Positions 11,878 to 20,436 of a stretch of DNA of 64,000 bases are shown here, in pieces. The position numbers and the translations under genes were made by a program. The notes beneath the pieces were generated by a model, which worked only from the letters and a program-made list of their open reading frames with translations, had not been told where the DNA came from and made no database searches. The DNA is taken from NCBI RefSeq assembly GCF_015476235.1, contig NZ_CP064338.1, positions 1,922,001 through 1,986,000 on the forward strand, in the 5' to 3' direction. The first letter of the stretch is position 1; every line of letters starts with the position of its first letter. The stretch is from Caldimonas thermodepolymerans (GTDB lineage Bacteria; Pseudomonadota; Gammaproteobacteria; Burkholderiales; Burkholderiaceae_C).

Positions 11878-12884
11878 CGGCTCGCGGCGCTGCCGCGCCG
11901 CCGCTGGTATCGGTCCACTGCCCGGTTGTGCTCGGCCAGCGTCTCGCTGAACACGCTGGTGCCGTCGCCGCGCGCGACGAAGTACAGCGCCTTGGTGACG
12001 TCCGGTTGCACCGCGGCCAGCAGCGAGGCCTTGCCCGGCATCGCGATCGGCGTGGGCGGCAGTCCGGGGCGGGTGTAGGTGTTGTACGGCGTGTCAGTCA
12101 GCAGGTGGTGCTTGCGCAGGTTGCCGTCGAAGCTCTCGCCGATGCCGTAGATCACGGTGGGGTCGGTCTGCAGCGCCATGCCGATGCGCAGGCGGTTGTT
12201 GAACACGCCGGCGACCATGCCGCGGTCGGTCGCCAGCCCGGTTTCCTTCTCGACGATGGAGGCCAGGATCAGCGCCTCGTCCGGCGTCCTGACCATCGCG
12301 TGCGGCGCGCGCTGGGCCCAGGCCTCGGCCAGGCGTTTTTCCATCGCGCGGTACGCGCGCTTGAGCACGGCCAGGTCCGGGCTGCCGCGGCTGTAGGCGT
12401 AGGTGTCGGGGAAGAAGCGACCCTCCGGGTGTACGCCGGGCGCGCCGATCGCCGCCATGATCTCGGCATCGCTCATCGTCTGGCTGTCCGGCCGCAGCCC
12501 GGGCGCCTTGGCCAGCTCGGCGCGCACCTGGCGAAAGGTCCAGCCTTCGATGAAGCGCACGGTGGACAGGGTCTCGTCGCCCAGCACCATCTTGCGCAGC
12601 AGCTCGCGCGGCGAGGTGCCTGCGCCGATCTCGTAGCTGCCGGCGCGGATGCGCCGCGCCTGCCCCGACCAGCGGAACCACTCGTACAGCACGAAGGGCG
12701 AGGTCTGCACGCCCGCGGCGACCCAGCCGTTGGCGATCTGGCGCGGCGTCATGCCGGGCTCGACCGAGAACTCCACCGAGGGCGCGGCCAGGCGCAGCGG
12801 CTGGTGCAACCACCAGGCGACTGCTGCCGCGGCGCACAAGGCCAGCAGCACCAGGGTGCCAAGCAGACGCCGCAAGAATTTCAT
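11874..12884 (-). CDS. mltG: Endolytic murein transglycosylase
   Basis: A 336-aa YceG/MltG protein: one N-terminal membrane anchor (about residues 6-28), a LysM-like subdomain, and the lytic transglycosylase domain with catalytic Glu about E212 in ASIVEKETG. It cleaves nascent glycan strands in the periplasm and so sets peptidoglycan strand length. Further family signatures are [24 protein letters not shown] and [14 protein letters not shown]. The start at 12884 places the anchor at the N-terminus. It is the first gene of the minus-strand run and is divergent from ygfZ, with 72 bp between the starts. Confidence 0.95.
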   Translation of the reverse strand: MKFLRRLLGTLVLLALCAAAAVAWWLHQPLRLAAPSVEFSVEPGMTPRQIANGWVAAGVQTSPFVLYEWFRWSGQARRIRAGSYEIGAGTSPRELLRKMVLGDETLSTVRFIEGWTFRQVRAELAKAPGLRPDSQTMSDAEIMAAIGAPGVHPEGRFFPDTYAYSRGSPDLAVLKRAYRAMEKRLAEAWAQRAPHAMVRTPDEALILASIVEKETGLATDRGMVAGVFNNRLRIGMALQTDPTVIYGIGESFDGNLRKHHLLTDTPYNTYTRPGLPPTPIAMPGKASLLAAVQPDVTKALYFVARGDGTSVFSETLAEHNRAVDRYQRRRGSAASR

Positions 12885-12956
12885 CGGTATCTCGAATCCC
12901 AGGTGAACGGAACCCCCGGCCGAACCGGTGGATGGGCCGCTGATGATAATGGAGCC

Positions 12957-13901
12957 ATGACGACCGATAGTTTCAAGACCTCCACCATGGTGCCCCAGGG
13001 TGCGGTACAGCTCACGCACTGGGGCGTGATCGCCGTCGACGGTGCCGATGCCGCCAGTTTCCTGCACGGCCAGCTGACCCAGGATTTCTCGCTGCTGGGG
13101 GCGGACGAAGCCCGGCTGGCCGGCTACTGCTCGCCCAAGGGACGCCTGCTGGCGAGCTTCGTCGGCTGGAAGGAATCGTCCGAGCGCGTGCTGCTGGCCT
13201 GCAGCGCGGACCTGCTGGCGCCGACGCTCAAGCGGCTGTCGATGTTCGTGCTGCGCGCCAAGGCCAAGCTCAGCGACGCCAGCGCCGAGGTGCGCCTGTG
13301 GGGGCTGGCGGGCGATGCCGCCACCGGCTGGCTGGCCGATGCGGCCCCCACCCGCGCCTGGGGCAAGGCCGCAGCCCACGGCGGCACCGCGGTGCGGCTG
13401 CCCGACGCACACGGCAGCGCGCGCTACCTGTGGGCCGCGCCGGCGGACCGCACGCCGGACCTGCCTGCGCTGGACGCCGCGATCTGGCGCTGGCTGGAGG
13501 TCGAAAGCGCGGTGGCGCGCATCTGCGCCGCGACCGTGGACCAGTTCGTGCCGCAGATGGTCAACCTGGAGGCCGTCGGCGGCGTGAACTTCAAGAAGGG
13601 CTGCTACCCCGGCCAGGAGGTGGTCGCACGCAGCCAGTACCGCGGCACGCTCAAGCGGCGCGGCTACCTGCTCGCCTGCCCGGCCGAAGCCGTGGCCGGG
13701 CAGGAGGTGTTCCACAGCGGCGACCCCGGCCAGCCCTGCGGCATGGTGGTCGACGCCGCCGCCGCACCCGAGGGGGGCTGGAGCGTGTTTGCCGAACTGA
13801 AGATCGCCGCGACCGAAAGCGGCACGCTGCACCTGGGCTCGCCCCAGGGGCCTGCCCTGACGCTGCGCGTGCTGCCCTACGCGCTGCCGAGCGAACCCTG
13901 A
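12957..13901 (+). CDS. ygfZ: Folate-binding YgfZ/IBA57-type Fe-S assembly protein
   Basis: A 314-aa protein of the GcvT-like YgfZ family, which supports assembly or repair of Fe-S clusters, including those of radical-SAM enzymes, using tetrahydrofolate. The family signature KGCYPGQEVVAR is at residues 214-225 with the essential Cys at 216. The N-terminal HGQLTQDF and GYCSPKGRLLASF segments also fit. The ATG at 12957 has GGAG 4 bp upstream, and a GATAAT element lies only about 12 bp before the start, so the transcript leader may be very short. DUF4936 and NRDE genes follow on the same strand. Confidence 0.94.
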   Translation: MTTDSFKTSTMVPQGAVQLTHWGVIAVDGADAASFLHGQLTQDFSLLGADEARLAGYCSPKGRLLASFVGWKESSERVLLACSADLLAPTLKRLSMFVLRAKAKLSDASAEVRLWGLAGDAATGWLADAAPTRAWGKAAAHGGTAVRLPDAHGSARYLWAAPADRTPDLPALDAAIWRWLEVESAVARICAATVDQFVPQMVNLEAVGGVNFKKGCYPGQEVVARSQYRGTLKRRGYLLACPAEAVAGQEVFHSGDPGQPCGMVVDAAAAPEGGWSVFAELKIAATESGTLHLGSPQGPALTLRVLPYALPSEP

Positions 13902-13972
13902 CGCGGCCGGCGAAAGCCCGGTCGAAGAAAGGCCGCAGCACGCCGCCCTGACCCCACCCGAGGAGCCCCCAC

Positions 13973-14260
13973 ATGCGCGCGCTGTTCATCTACTACCGCA
14001 TCGCCTCGGCGGACGCCGGGGCCGCGCGGCCCGCGGTCGAGGCGATGCACGCCGCCTTGCGCCGGCGCCATCCCGAGCTGGAGGCGGCGCTGTGGCGCCG
14101 CCCGCAGGAGAAGGACGGCGTGCAGACCTGGATGGAGATCTACGCGCACCCGCAGGGCGTGAGCGAGGCGCTGGAAGCCGAGATCGAGGAGGCGGCTCGG
14201 ACGCTGTCGCCCTGGCTGCAGGGAGCGCGCCACGTGGAGGTGTTCGTGCCATGTGTCTAG
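13973..14260 (+). CDS. DUF4936 family protein
   Basis: A 95-aa protein starting MRALFIYYRIASADA and containing RRRHPELEAALWRRP and TWMEIYAHP, the pattern of DUF4936, a small ferredoxin-like-fold family found mainly in Betaproteobacteria. No activity is known. It lies 71 bp after ygfZ and overlaps the NRDE gene start by 10 bp, so it belongs to a ygfZ-DUF4936-NRDE unit. There is no signal peptide or membrane segment, so it should be cytoplasmic. The preceding AGGAG is a good ribosome-binding site. Confidence 0.85.
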   Translation: MRALFIYYRIASADAGAARPAVEAMHAALRRRHPELEAALWRRPQEKDGVQTWMEIYAHPQGVSEALEAEIEEAARTLSPWLQGARHVEVFVPCV

Positions 14261-15123
14261 CGGCCGTCGCGATCGGCGCCAGCGCGCGCTTCCCGTTCGT
14301 CGTGGCAGCCAACCGCGACGAATACTTCGACCGCGCCGCCAGCGCGCTGGACTGGTGGACGCCGGCAGGCGGCGGCCCGGCCATCCTGGGCGGGCGCGAC
14401 CTGCACGCCGGCGGCACCTGGCTCGGGCTGACGCAGGCCGGCCGCGTGGCGCTGCTGACCAACGTGCGCAACCCGGCGGACATCGTCCGCGACGCCCCCT
14501 CGCGCGGGGCCATCGTGCCGCACTGGCTGCGCGGCGACCTGTCGGTGGAGCACTTCTGGAGGCAGGTGGCGCAGGCCGGCTACAACGGCTTCAACGTGAT
14601 CGCCGCGGACCTGGCCCGCGGCACCTGCGCCTGGGCCTCGAACCGGGCCGCGCGGCCGCACCCGTTGCGGCGCGGCATCCACGGGCTGTCCAACGCGCAG
14701 CTCGACACGCCCTGGCCCAAGGTCGAGCGCCTGAAGCGGCACCTGCGCGAGGCGCTCGACGCCGCCGCCTCGGCCGAGGCGCTGGCGCTGCGGCTGTTCG
14801 CGGCGCTGGGCGACGCCACCCCGGTGCCGGACGAACATCTGCCGCGCACCGGCGTGCCGCTCGAGTGGGAGCGCTGGCTCGCGCCCGCGTTCATCCGCAC
14901 CCCGGACGGGCGCTACGGCACGCGCTGCTCCACCGTCATCGTCACCGAGCGGCGCGGCGCGCAGTGCGTCACCCACGTGATCGAGCGCAGCTTCCCCGGC
15001 CCGGAGGCCGGCCCGGGCGACGCGCTGGAGCGCCGCCACATGCTGCAGGACTGGCCGCCGGTGCGCGACGAGCGGCTGGCTGCCCCCGCACCCTGGGCAG
15101 AGGCGCCCCGGCCTGCCGGCTGA
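14251..15123 (+). CDS. NRDE (TANGO2) family protein
   Basis: A 290-aa NRDE-domain protein. The name-giving motif is seen as VVAANRDEYFDR, and the N-terminus MCLAAVAIG has the Cys-2 shared by this family (an Ntn-hydrolase-like fold). Eukaryotic and bacterial TANGO2 relatives have been linked to heme trafficking and lipid metabolism; no enzyme reaction is established. The ATG at 14251 overlaps the end of the DUF4936 gene, which fixes the start because Cys must be residue 2. It is the last gene of the ygfZ unit and faces the thioesterase gene head-on. Confidence 0.88.
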   Translation: MCLAAVAIGASARFPFVVAANRDEYFDRAASALDWWTPAGGGPAILGGRDLHAGGTWLGLTQAGRVALLTNVRNPADIVRDAPSRGAIVPHWLRGDLSVEHFWRQVAQAGYNGFNVIAADLARGTCAWASNRAARPHPLRRGIHGLSNAQLDTPWPKVERLKRHLREALDAAASAEALALRLFAALGDATPVPDEHLPRTGVPLEWERWLAPAFIRTPDGRYGTRCSTVIVTERRGAQCVTHVIERSFPGPEAGPGDALERRHMLQDWPPVRDERLAAPAPWAEAPRPAG

Positions 15124-15152
15124 CGGGCGGGGGGGGGCGCCCCTTCCCCCCT
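15124..15152. terminator. G/C hairpin region between convergent genes
   Basis: The short gap between the NRDE stop and the thioesterase stop contains a second G9 run (15129-15137) running into the perfect 10-bp palindrome GGGGCGCCCC (15134-15143), then a C6 run and TTTA. It could fold as a strong GC hairpin and end transcripts from the plus strand, but the T-run is short. It is also a place where a base-count error would be likely, though it would hurt no gene. Confidence 0.35.
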
Positions 15153-16010
15153 TTACAGCACCTTCACCATCTCGACGTGCGGGATGCCGGCCTCCTCGAA
15201 CTCCGGCCCGCGCGCGGTGAACCCGGCGCGCGCATAGAAGCCGGCGGCCGAGGTCTGCGCATGCAGCAGCGCCTCGCGGTAGCCGCGCTCGCGCGCGGCC
15301 TGCATCAGCGCATCCAGCACCGCGCGGCCGACGCCGCTGCCACGCATCGTGCGTCGCACCGCCATGCGGCCGATCTTGGCCACGCCCGGCACGTGCTCGA
15401 GCATGCGGCCGGTGGCCAGCGCCATGCCGAAGCGGTTGTAGGCCACCGCGTGCAGGCAGCCGCGGTCGGCGTCGTCCCACTCCATCTCGGCCGGGATGCC
15501 CTGCTCCTGCACGAACACCTCGGTGCGCACCAGCTGCGCGTCGGCGCCCAGCTCGTCCCAGCCGCCCACGCGCACCTGGAACATCGGCTTGCCGGCCTCG
15601 AAGTCCGAGATCGTGTCGCGCAGCTCCTGCGGCACGCGCATCGAGGTCTGCGTGTTCGGGTCGGCGTAGACATACACCAGCTCGCCGGTGATCAGCAGCT
15701 CGTCCTGGCGGAAGATCCCCGCTTCGAACACCATCGACGAGTTGCCGATGCGCGAGCAGCGCAGCCCCACGTCCAGCACGTCGTCGTAGCGTGCCGAGGC
15801 GTGGTACTCGAGGCTGGCCTTCTTGACGTACAGGTCGCCGCCGTGGTGCTCCAGCGCGTCCGGGTACGGCATGCCGATGGCGCGCCAGTAGTCGGCGATC
15901 GCCGTGTCGACGTACATCAGGTAGTGCCCGTTGAAGACGATCTTCTGGGCGTCGACCTCGGCCCAGCGCACGCGCAGGCGGTGGAACAGGCGGAAATCAC
16001 TGCGCTTCAT
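15153..16010 (-). CDS. Hotdog thioesterase fused to GNAT acetyltransferase
   Basis: A 285-aa two-domain protein. Residues about 1-140 are a YbgC/FadM-type hotdog acyl-CoA thioesterase (VRWAEVDAQKIVFNGHYLMY, with the catalytic-type Asp in EVDAQ). Residues about 145-285 are a GNAT acetyltransferase, with the acetyl-CoA loop RRTMRGSGVGRAVLDAL and AAGFYARAGF. The domains are joined in one frame with no break. The thioesterase may hydrolyse short or aromatic acyl-CoA; the GNAT substrate is unknown, with ElaA-like features. The start overlaps the upstream hydrolase stop as ATGA, so the two are coupled. Confidence 0.88.
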   Translation of the reverse strand: MKRSDFRLFHRLRVRWAEVDAQKIVFNGHYLMYVDTAIADYWRAIGMPYPDALEHHGGDLYVKKASLEYHASARYDDVLDVGLRCSRIGNSSMVFEAGIFRQDELLITGELVYVYADPNTQTSMRVPQELRDTISDFEAGKPMFQVRVGGWDELGADAQLVRTEVFVQEQGIPAEMEWDDADRGCLHAVAYNRFGMALATGRMLEHVPGVAKIGRMAVRRTMRGSGVGRAVLDALMQAARERGYREALLHAQTSAAGFYARAGFTARGPEFEEAGIPHVEMVKVL

Positions 16011-16945
16011 GGAAACAGCACCTCCTTGAGCAGCTGCGCGCCGGCAGCCTGGGCCTGCAGGGCCTCGGGCACGGCCCGGCCCAGCTTGATGAAGTCGTGC
16101 GTGACGCCCTTGTACAGGTCCAGCGTCACGGGCACGCCGGCCAGCCGCAGCCGGTCGGCATAGGCCAGCCCCTCGTCGACCAGCGGGTCGCATTCGGCCA
16201 GGCACACCCAGGCCGGCGCGACGCCCTCCAGGTCCTCGGCCTCCAGCGGAGCGAAGCGCCAGTCCTTGCGCTGCGCGGCGTCGATGTACTGGGCGAAGAA
16301 CCAGTCGATGGCCGGCTTCTCGAGGATGAAACCGTGCGCGAAGCGCTCGTGCGAGGGCGTGTCCTGGTGCGCCGTCGTGCCTGGCGTGATCAGCATCTGC
16401 AGCGCCAGCGGGAAGCCCGCGTCGCGCGCCAGGATCGCGCAGACGGCCGACAGCGTGCCGCCCGCGCTGTCGCCGCCGACCGCCAGCCGCGTGCCGTCCA
16501 GACCCAGGGCCGATGCCTGTTCGCGCAGGCGGCGCAACCCCGCCCAGGCGTCCTCGACCGCGACCGGGAAGTGGTGCTCCGGCGCGAGCCGGTATTCCAG
16601 CGACACCACGGCCGCCCCGCTGCGCAGCGCGAACTGCCGGCACAGGCTGTCGTGCGTCTCGACGCTGCCGATCGTGAAGCCGCCGCCGTGCAGGTACAGC
16701 AGCACCGGCAGCCGCTCGTGCGACGGGGCGTAGAGCCGGGCGCGCAGCGGCGTGCCGTCGTCGGCGGGCAGGAGGATGTCCTCCACGCGCGCCAGCGGCG
16801 CGCGCGGCAGGTCCAGGATCTCGGCCGCTGCCTCGTACGCCTGGCGCGCCCCGGCGGGCGTGAGCGTGTGGAACGGTGGACGGTTGGCGCGGCGGATGCG
16901 TTCGATCACGCCGCGCATCTGGGGCGTCAGCAGCGCTTCGCTCAT
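16007..16945 (-). CDS. HSL-family alpha/beta hydrolase (esterase)
   Basis: A 312-aa hormone-sensitive-lipase-type carboxylesterase. The oxyanion motif HGGGF is at 86-90, nucleophile S160 in GGDSAGGT, D253 in ECDPLVDEG and H283 in GVTHDF, so the triad is complete. Such enzymes act on short-chain esters in the cytoplasm; no signal peptide is seen. The start at 16945 (MSEALLTPQMRGVIERIRR) overlaps the stop of the upstream hydratase-like gene by 4 bp, and its stop overlaps the thioesterase-GNAT start. The three form one operon, suggesting a minor acyl/ester catabolic route. Confidence 0.92.
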   Translation of the reverse strand: MSEALLTPQMRGVIERIRRANRPPFHTLTPAGARQAYEAAAEILDLPRAPLARVEDILLPADDGTPLRARLYAPSHERLPVLLYLHGGGFTIGSVETHDSLCRQFALRSGAAVVSLEYRLAPEHHFPVAVEDAWAGLRRLREQASALGLDGTRLAVGGDSAGGTLSAVCAILARDAGFPLALQMLITPGTTAHQDTPSHERFAHGFILEKPAIDWFFAQYIDAAQRKDWRFAPLEAEDLEGVAPAWVCLAECDPLVDEGLAYADRLRLAGVPVTLDLYKGVTHDFIKLGRAVPEALQAQAAGAQLLKEVLFP

Positions 16946-17811
16946 TCGCGGAAACCCACCCGGACCTCGGGGGCGGCACCGGGGCCGCCCAGCCCTTCGT
17001 ACACCACCCGCACCTGCAGGCCCGGCTTGGGCGGCAGCAGCTTCGAGAACGAACCCAGGCTCAGCAGGTCGCCCTTCTTGAGGCGCACGCCGCTGCGCGC
17101 CAGGTCCTCGGCCAGCCAGATCACCGCCTGCAGCGGGTTGCCGAGCAGGTCGGTGCCCTGCCCGCGGTCCAGCTCCTGGCCGTTGCCGTCCAGCACGCGC
17201 ACCACCATGCGCTCCAGCTGCGTCTCCATGCCCGGCACCGGCTTGATCTCCGCGCCGAGCACGGCCCAGCGCGCGCCGACGTTGATCGCGGTGACGCCCG
17301 CACCGTCCAGCCTGGACGGATCGCGCACCAGCAGGTCGGGCAGCTCGATCATCGGGATGATCGCGTCGATGTGGCGCAGCACCTGCGCCGGGGTCTTCGC
17401 GCCGTGGATGCCGGCGTCCTTGACGCGCACCATCAGGTCGGCCTCGAATAGCGGCCGCGCGCCGAACCGCGCCGGCAGCTCGGCGCCGCTGGGCAGCAGC
17501 ATGTCGGCGAACAGCACGCCGCGCACCGGCCGGTCGTGCCCGAAGCGCTTCTGCACCGCCGGGTTGGTCAGGCCCGCCTTGTAGCCCGCGCGCGGACCCA
17601 GGCGCTGCCCGATGAAGCCCACCAGCTTGTCGCGCGTGCACTCGGCGTCGGCCAGGCTCATCGGGCCGGGGTTGTCTGCGGGCTCGAGGTTCGCATAGCG
17701 CGCGGCCATCAGCGCCGCGTCGAGGTCGGACAGGCATGTCGCCTGCGCGACAGCGGCCGCGCCCGCAAAGGCGAATGCTGACAGGGTGCGAAGCATCGTT
17801 GTTCGGTTCAT
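16942..17811 (-). CDS. Exported 2-keto-4-pentenoate hydratase-like protein
   Basis: A 289-aa protein of the FAH/MhpD hydratase fold: GYKAGLTNPAVQKRFG, PVRGVLFADML, an acidic EAD (about residues 134-136) where MhpD has the E-x-E metal site, and PMIELPDLL with the third acidic ligand. The first 24 residues look like a Sec signal peptide (LRTLSAFAFAGAAAVAQA, then TC), which is odd because MhpD enzymes are cytoplasmic. The ATG at 17811 has GGAGACACC before it, supporting this start. It is the first gene of the hydratase-hydrolase-thioesterase operon. The substrate is unknown, and it may be a non-catalytic or periplasmic variant. Confidence 0.82.
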   Translation of the reverse strand: MNRTTMLRTLSAFAFAGAAAVAQATCLSDLDAALMAARYANLEPADNPGPMSLADAECTRDKLVGFIGQRLGPRAGYKAGLTNPAVQKRFGHDRPVRGVLFADMLLPSGAELPARFGARPLFEADLMVRVKDAGIHGAKTPAQVLRHIDAIIPMIELPDLLVRDPSRLDGAGVTAINVGARWAVLGAEIKPVPGMETQLERMVVRVLDGNGQELDRGQGTDLLGNPLQAVIWLAEDLARSGVRLKKGDLLSLGSFSKLLPPKPGLQVRVVYEGLGGPGAAPEVRVGFRE

Positions 17812-17912
17812 GGTGTCTCCTTGAAGGGCTGCCCCAGGTCGGCAAGCATACTGGCCTTCCCGTGCCGGCCGCATGAGCAGTTCACCCCTTCCCTTCACCG
17901 CGTCTGCCTGCC

Positions 17913-19049
17913 ATGCCATTCATCAACTACGTCACCCAGATCCAGTTCGACTTCGGCGCGGTGTCGCTGCTGCCGCAGGAATGCGAGCGCATCGGCATCA
18001 CCCGCGCGCTGGTGGTCACCGATGCCGGCGTGCGCGCCGCGGGCGTGCTGCAGCGCGCGCTCGATGCGCTCGGGACGCTGCCCTGCGCGGTGTTCGACCA
18101 GACGCCCTCCAACCCCACCGAGGCCGCGGTCCGCGCGGCCGTCGAGGTGCTGCAGCGCGAGCGCTGCGACGGGCTGATCGCGGTGGGCGGCGGCTCCAGC
18201 ATCGACCTGGCCAAGGGGGTCGCGATCGCTGCCACCCACCCCGGCCCGCTCAAGACCTACGCGACCATCGAAGGCGGCAGCCCGAAGATCACCGCTGCCG
18301 TGCTGCCGCTGATCGCCGTGCCTACCACTTCGGGCACCGGCAGCGAGGTGGCACGCGGCGCGATCATCATCGTCGACGACGGCCGCAAGCTCGGCTTCCA
18401 TTCCTGGCACCTGGTGCCGCGCGCGGCGATCTGCGACCCGGACCTGACGCTGGGCCTGCCGCCGCTGCTGACCGCGGCCACCGGCATGGACGCGATCGCG
18501 CACTGCATGGAGACCTTCATGTCCGCGGCCTTCAACCCGCCGGCCGACGGCATCGCGCTCGACGGGCTGAAGCGCGGCTGGGCGCACATCGAGCGTGCCA
18601 CCCGCGACGGCAGCGACCGCGAGGCGCGCCGGCAGATGATGAGCGCGTCGATGCAGGGCGCGATGGCGTTCCAGAAGGGCCTGGGCTGCGTGCACAGCCT
18701 CAGCCACAGCCTGGGCGGCGTGAACCCGAAGCTGCACCACGGCACGCTCAACGCGATGTTCCTGCCCGCGGTGGTGCGCTTCAACGCCGAGGCCGAACCG
18801 GTGCGGCGCGAGCGGCGCCTGGAGCGCATGGCCCACGCGATGGGGCTGGCCTCGGCCAGCGACATCCCGGAGGCGATCCGCGACATGAATGCGCGCCTGG
18901 GCCTGCCGCGCGGGCTGGCCGAGATGGGCGTGGAGCGTGCCTGGTTCGACAAGGTGATCGCCGGCGCCCTGGCCGACCACTGCCACGCGACCAACCCGCG
19001 GCTGGCCAGCGCCGAGGACTACCGCGAGATGCTCGAAGCCTCGATGTGA
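17913..19049 (+). CDS. Iron-containing alcohol dehydrogenase
   Basis: A 378-aa group III (Fe-type) NAD(P)-dependent alcohol dehydrogenase. Visible motifs are VGGGSSIDLAKG (cofactor), PTTSGTGSEV, a first metal ligand in the PDLTLGLPP to MDAIAHCMET region, and GCVHSLSHSLGG and LHHGTLNAMF supplying His ligands. Substrates of the family range from ethanol and butanol to maleylacetate and hydroxyacids; the sequence does not decide. It is divergent from the hydratase-like gene, with 101 bp between starts, and converges on the CNNM gene with 10 bp between stops. Confidence 0.92.
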   Translation: MPFINYVTQIQFDFGAVSLLPQECERIGITRALVVTDAGVRAAGVLQRALDALGTLPCAVFDQTPSNPTEAAVRAAVEVLQRERCDGLIAVGGGSSIDLAKGVAIAATHPGPLKTYATIEGGSPKITAAVLPLIAVPTTSGTGSEVARGAIIIVDDGRKLGFHSWHLVPRAAICDPDLTLGLPPLLTAATGMDAIAHCMETFMSAAFNPPADGIALDGLKRGWAHIERATRDGSDREARRQMMSASMQGAMAFQKGLGCVHSLSHSLGGVNPKLHHGTLNAMFLPAVVRFNAEAEPVRRERRLERMAHAMGLASASDIPEAIRDMNARLGLPRGLAEMGVERAWFDKVIAGALADHCHATNPRLASAEDYREMLEASM

Positions 19050-19059
19050 TCCGCCCGGC

Positions 19060-20379
19060 CTAGGCGCCGGTGGGGGTGGCTTCGGCCGTGGGCAGGCGCG
19101 TGACCATCACCTGGTCGATGCGGAAGCTGTCCACGTCCATCACCTCGAACTTGAACCCGCCCCAGACCACGCTGTCGGTGCGCCGCGGGATGCGGCGCAG
19201 CATCACCATCAGGAAGCCGGCCAGGGTGTCGTACTGGCCTTCGTGAGGCAGCGACTCGACACCGATCGCGCGCATCACGTCGACGATGGGCGTGACCCCG
19301 TCGATCAGCCAGGAGCCGTCGTCGCGGCGCACGATCTGCTCCTCGTCGTCCGGGCCGACCAGGCTGCCCATCACGGTGCTCATCACGTCGTTGAGCGTGA
19401 TGACGCCCACCACCAGGCTGTACTCGTTGACGATGACCGCGAAGTCCTCGTGCGCCTGGCGGAACTGCGCCAGCATCTCCGACAGCGTGATGCGGTCCGG
19501 CACGATCAGCACCTTCTTGATCAGCCCTTCGGTGCGCTGCAGCGTCAGCGGCTGGTGTTGCAGCACGCGCTGGAACAGGTCAGCCGCATCGACGTAGCCC
19601 ACCACCTCGTCGATGTGGCCGTCGCACACCAGGTAGGTCGAATGCGGTTCGGCCGCGATGCGCGTGCGGATCTGTTCCTCGTCGTCGCCGAGCAGGAAGT
19701 AGACGATGCGGTCGCGCGGCGTCATCGCGCTCTCGACGGTGCGCACGTCCAGCTCGAACACGTTGGCGATCACCTGCTGCTCCTGCTCCAGCAGCAGCCC
19801 GGCCTGCGCCCCGGCCTCGACCAGCGCGAGGATGTCGTCATGGGTGATGCGGTCGTCGCGCTGGCTGGGCAGCCCGAACAGCTTGAACAGCACGTTGGCC
19901 AGCCCGTTGAACACCCACACCACCGGCCGCAGCAGCAGGCCCCACCACTGCATCGGCCGCACCACGCGGATCGCCACCTGCTCGGGCTGGATCATGCCCA
20001 GCCGCTTGGGGAACAGGTCCGCGAACAGGATGAACAGCGAGGTCACCAGCAGGAAGGCGAGCACGAAACCGATCGACTGGGCGGCCGGCTCGGCGATCCC
20101 CGCCAGCTGCAGCCCCTGCACGAAGTACGGGCTCAGCGCGCCCTCCCCCACGATGCCGCCCAGGATGGCCACGGCGTTCAGGCCGATCTGCACCACGGTG
20201 AAGTAGTTGCCGGGCTGTTCCTGGACTTCCATCACGCGCAGGGCGCGCGTCTCGCCCTCGTCTGCCATCTGCTGCAGGCGCATGCGCCGGGACGCGGCCA
20301 TGGAAATCTCGGCGATGGAGAAGAAGGCGCTCGCGCCGATCAGCAGCGCGATGACGATCAAGCTGGCAGTCAAACCCAT
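19060..20379 (-). CDS. CNNM/CBS-domain membrane protein (CorC/HlyC family)
   Basis: A 439-aa inner-membrane protein: an N-terminal CNNM (DUF21) domain of about four hydrophobic helices (residues 1-180), a CBS pair (about 200-330, MTPRDRIVYFLLGDD and AVIVNEYSLVVGVITLNDV), and a C-terminal CorC_HlyC domain (SWLIDGVTPIVDV, YDTLAGFLM). Members export or tolerate Mg2+/Co2+ or act in magnesium homeostasis; the old name hemolysin is misleading. It has its own transcription unit, 163 bp from the patatin gene start region across that gene's stop side. Confidence 0.9.
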   Translation of the reverse strand: MGLTASLIVIALLIGASAFFSIAEISMAASRRMRLQQMADEGETRALRVMEVQEQPGNYFTVVQIGLNAVAILGGIVGEGALSPYFVQGLQLAGIAEPAAQSIGFVLAFLLVTSLFILFADLFPKRLGMIQPEQVAIRVVRPMQWWGLLLRPVVWVFNGLANVLFKLFGLPSQRDDRITHDDILALVEAGAQAGLLLEQEQQVIANVFELDVRTVESAMTPRDRIVYFLLGDDEEQIRTRIAAEPHSTYLVCDGHIDEVVGYVDAADLFQRVLQHQPLTLQRTEGLIKKVLIVPDRITLSEMLAQFRQAHEDFAVIVNEYSLVVGVITLNDVMSTVMGSLVGPDDEEQIVRRDDGSWLIDGVTPIVDVMRAIGVESLPHEGQYDTLAGFLMVMLRRIPRRTDSVVWGGFKFEVMDVDSFRIDQVMVTRLPTAEATPTGA

Positions 20380-20436
20380 GCACTGTCACTCCCCCGCTTC
20401 ACGGCAGCGGGTTGCGGCAGTGTATTCAACCCGGGC

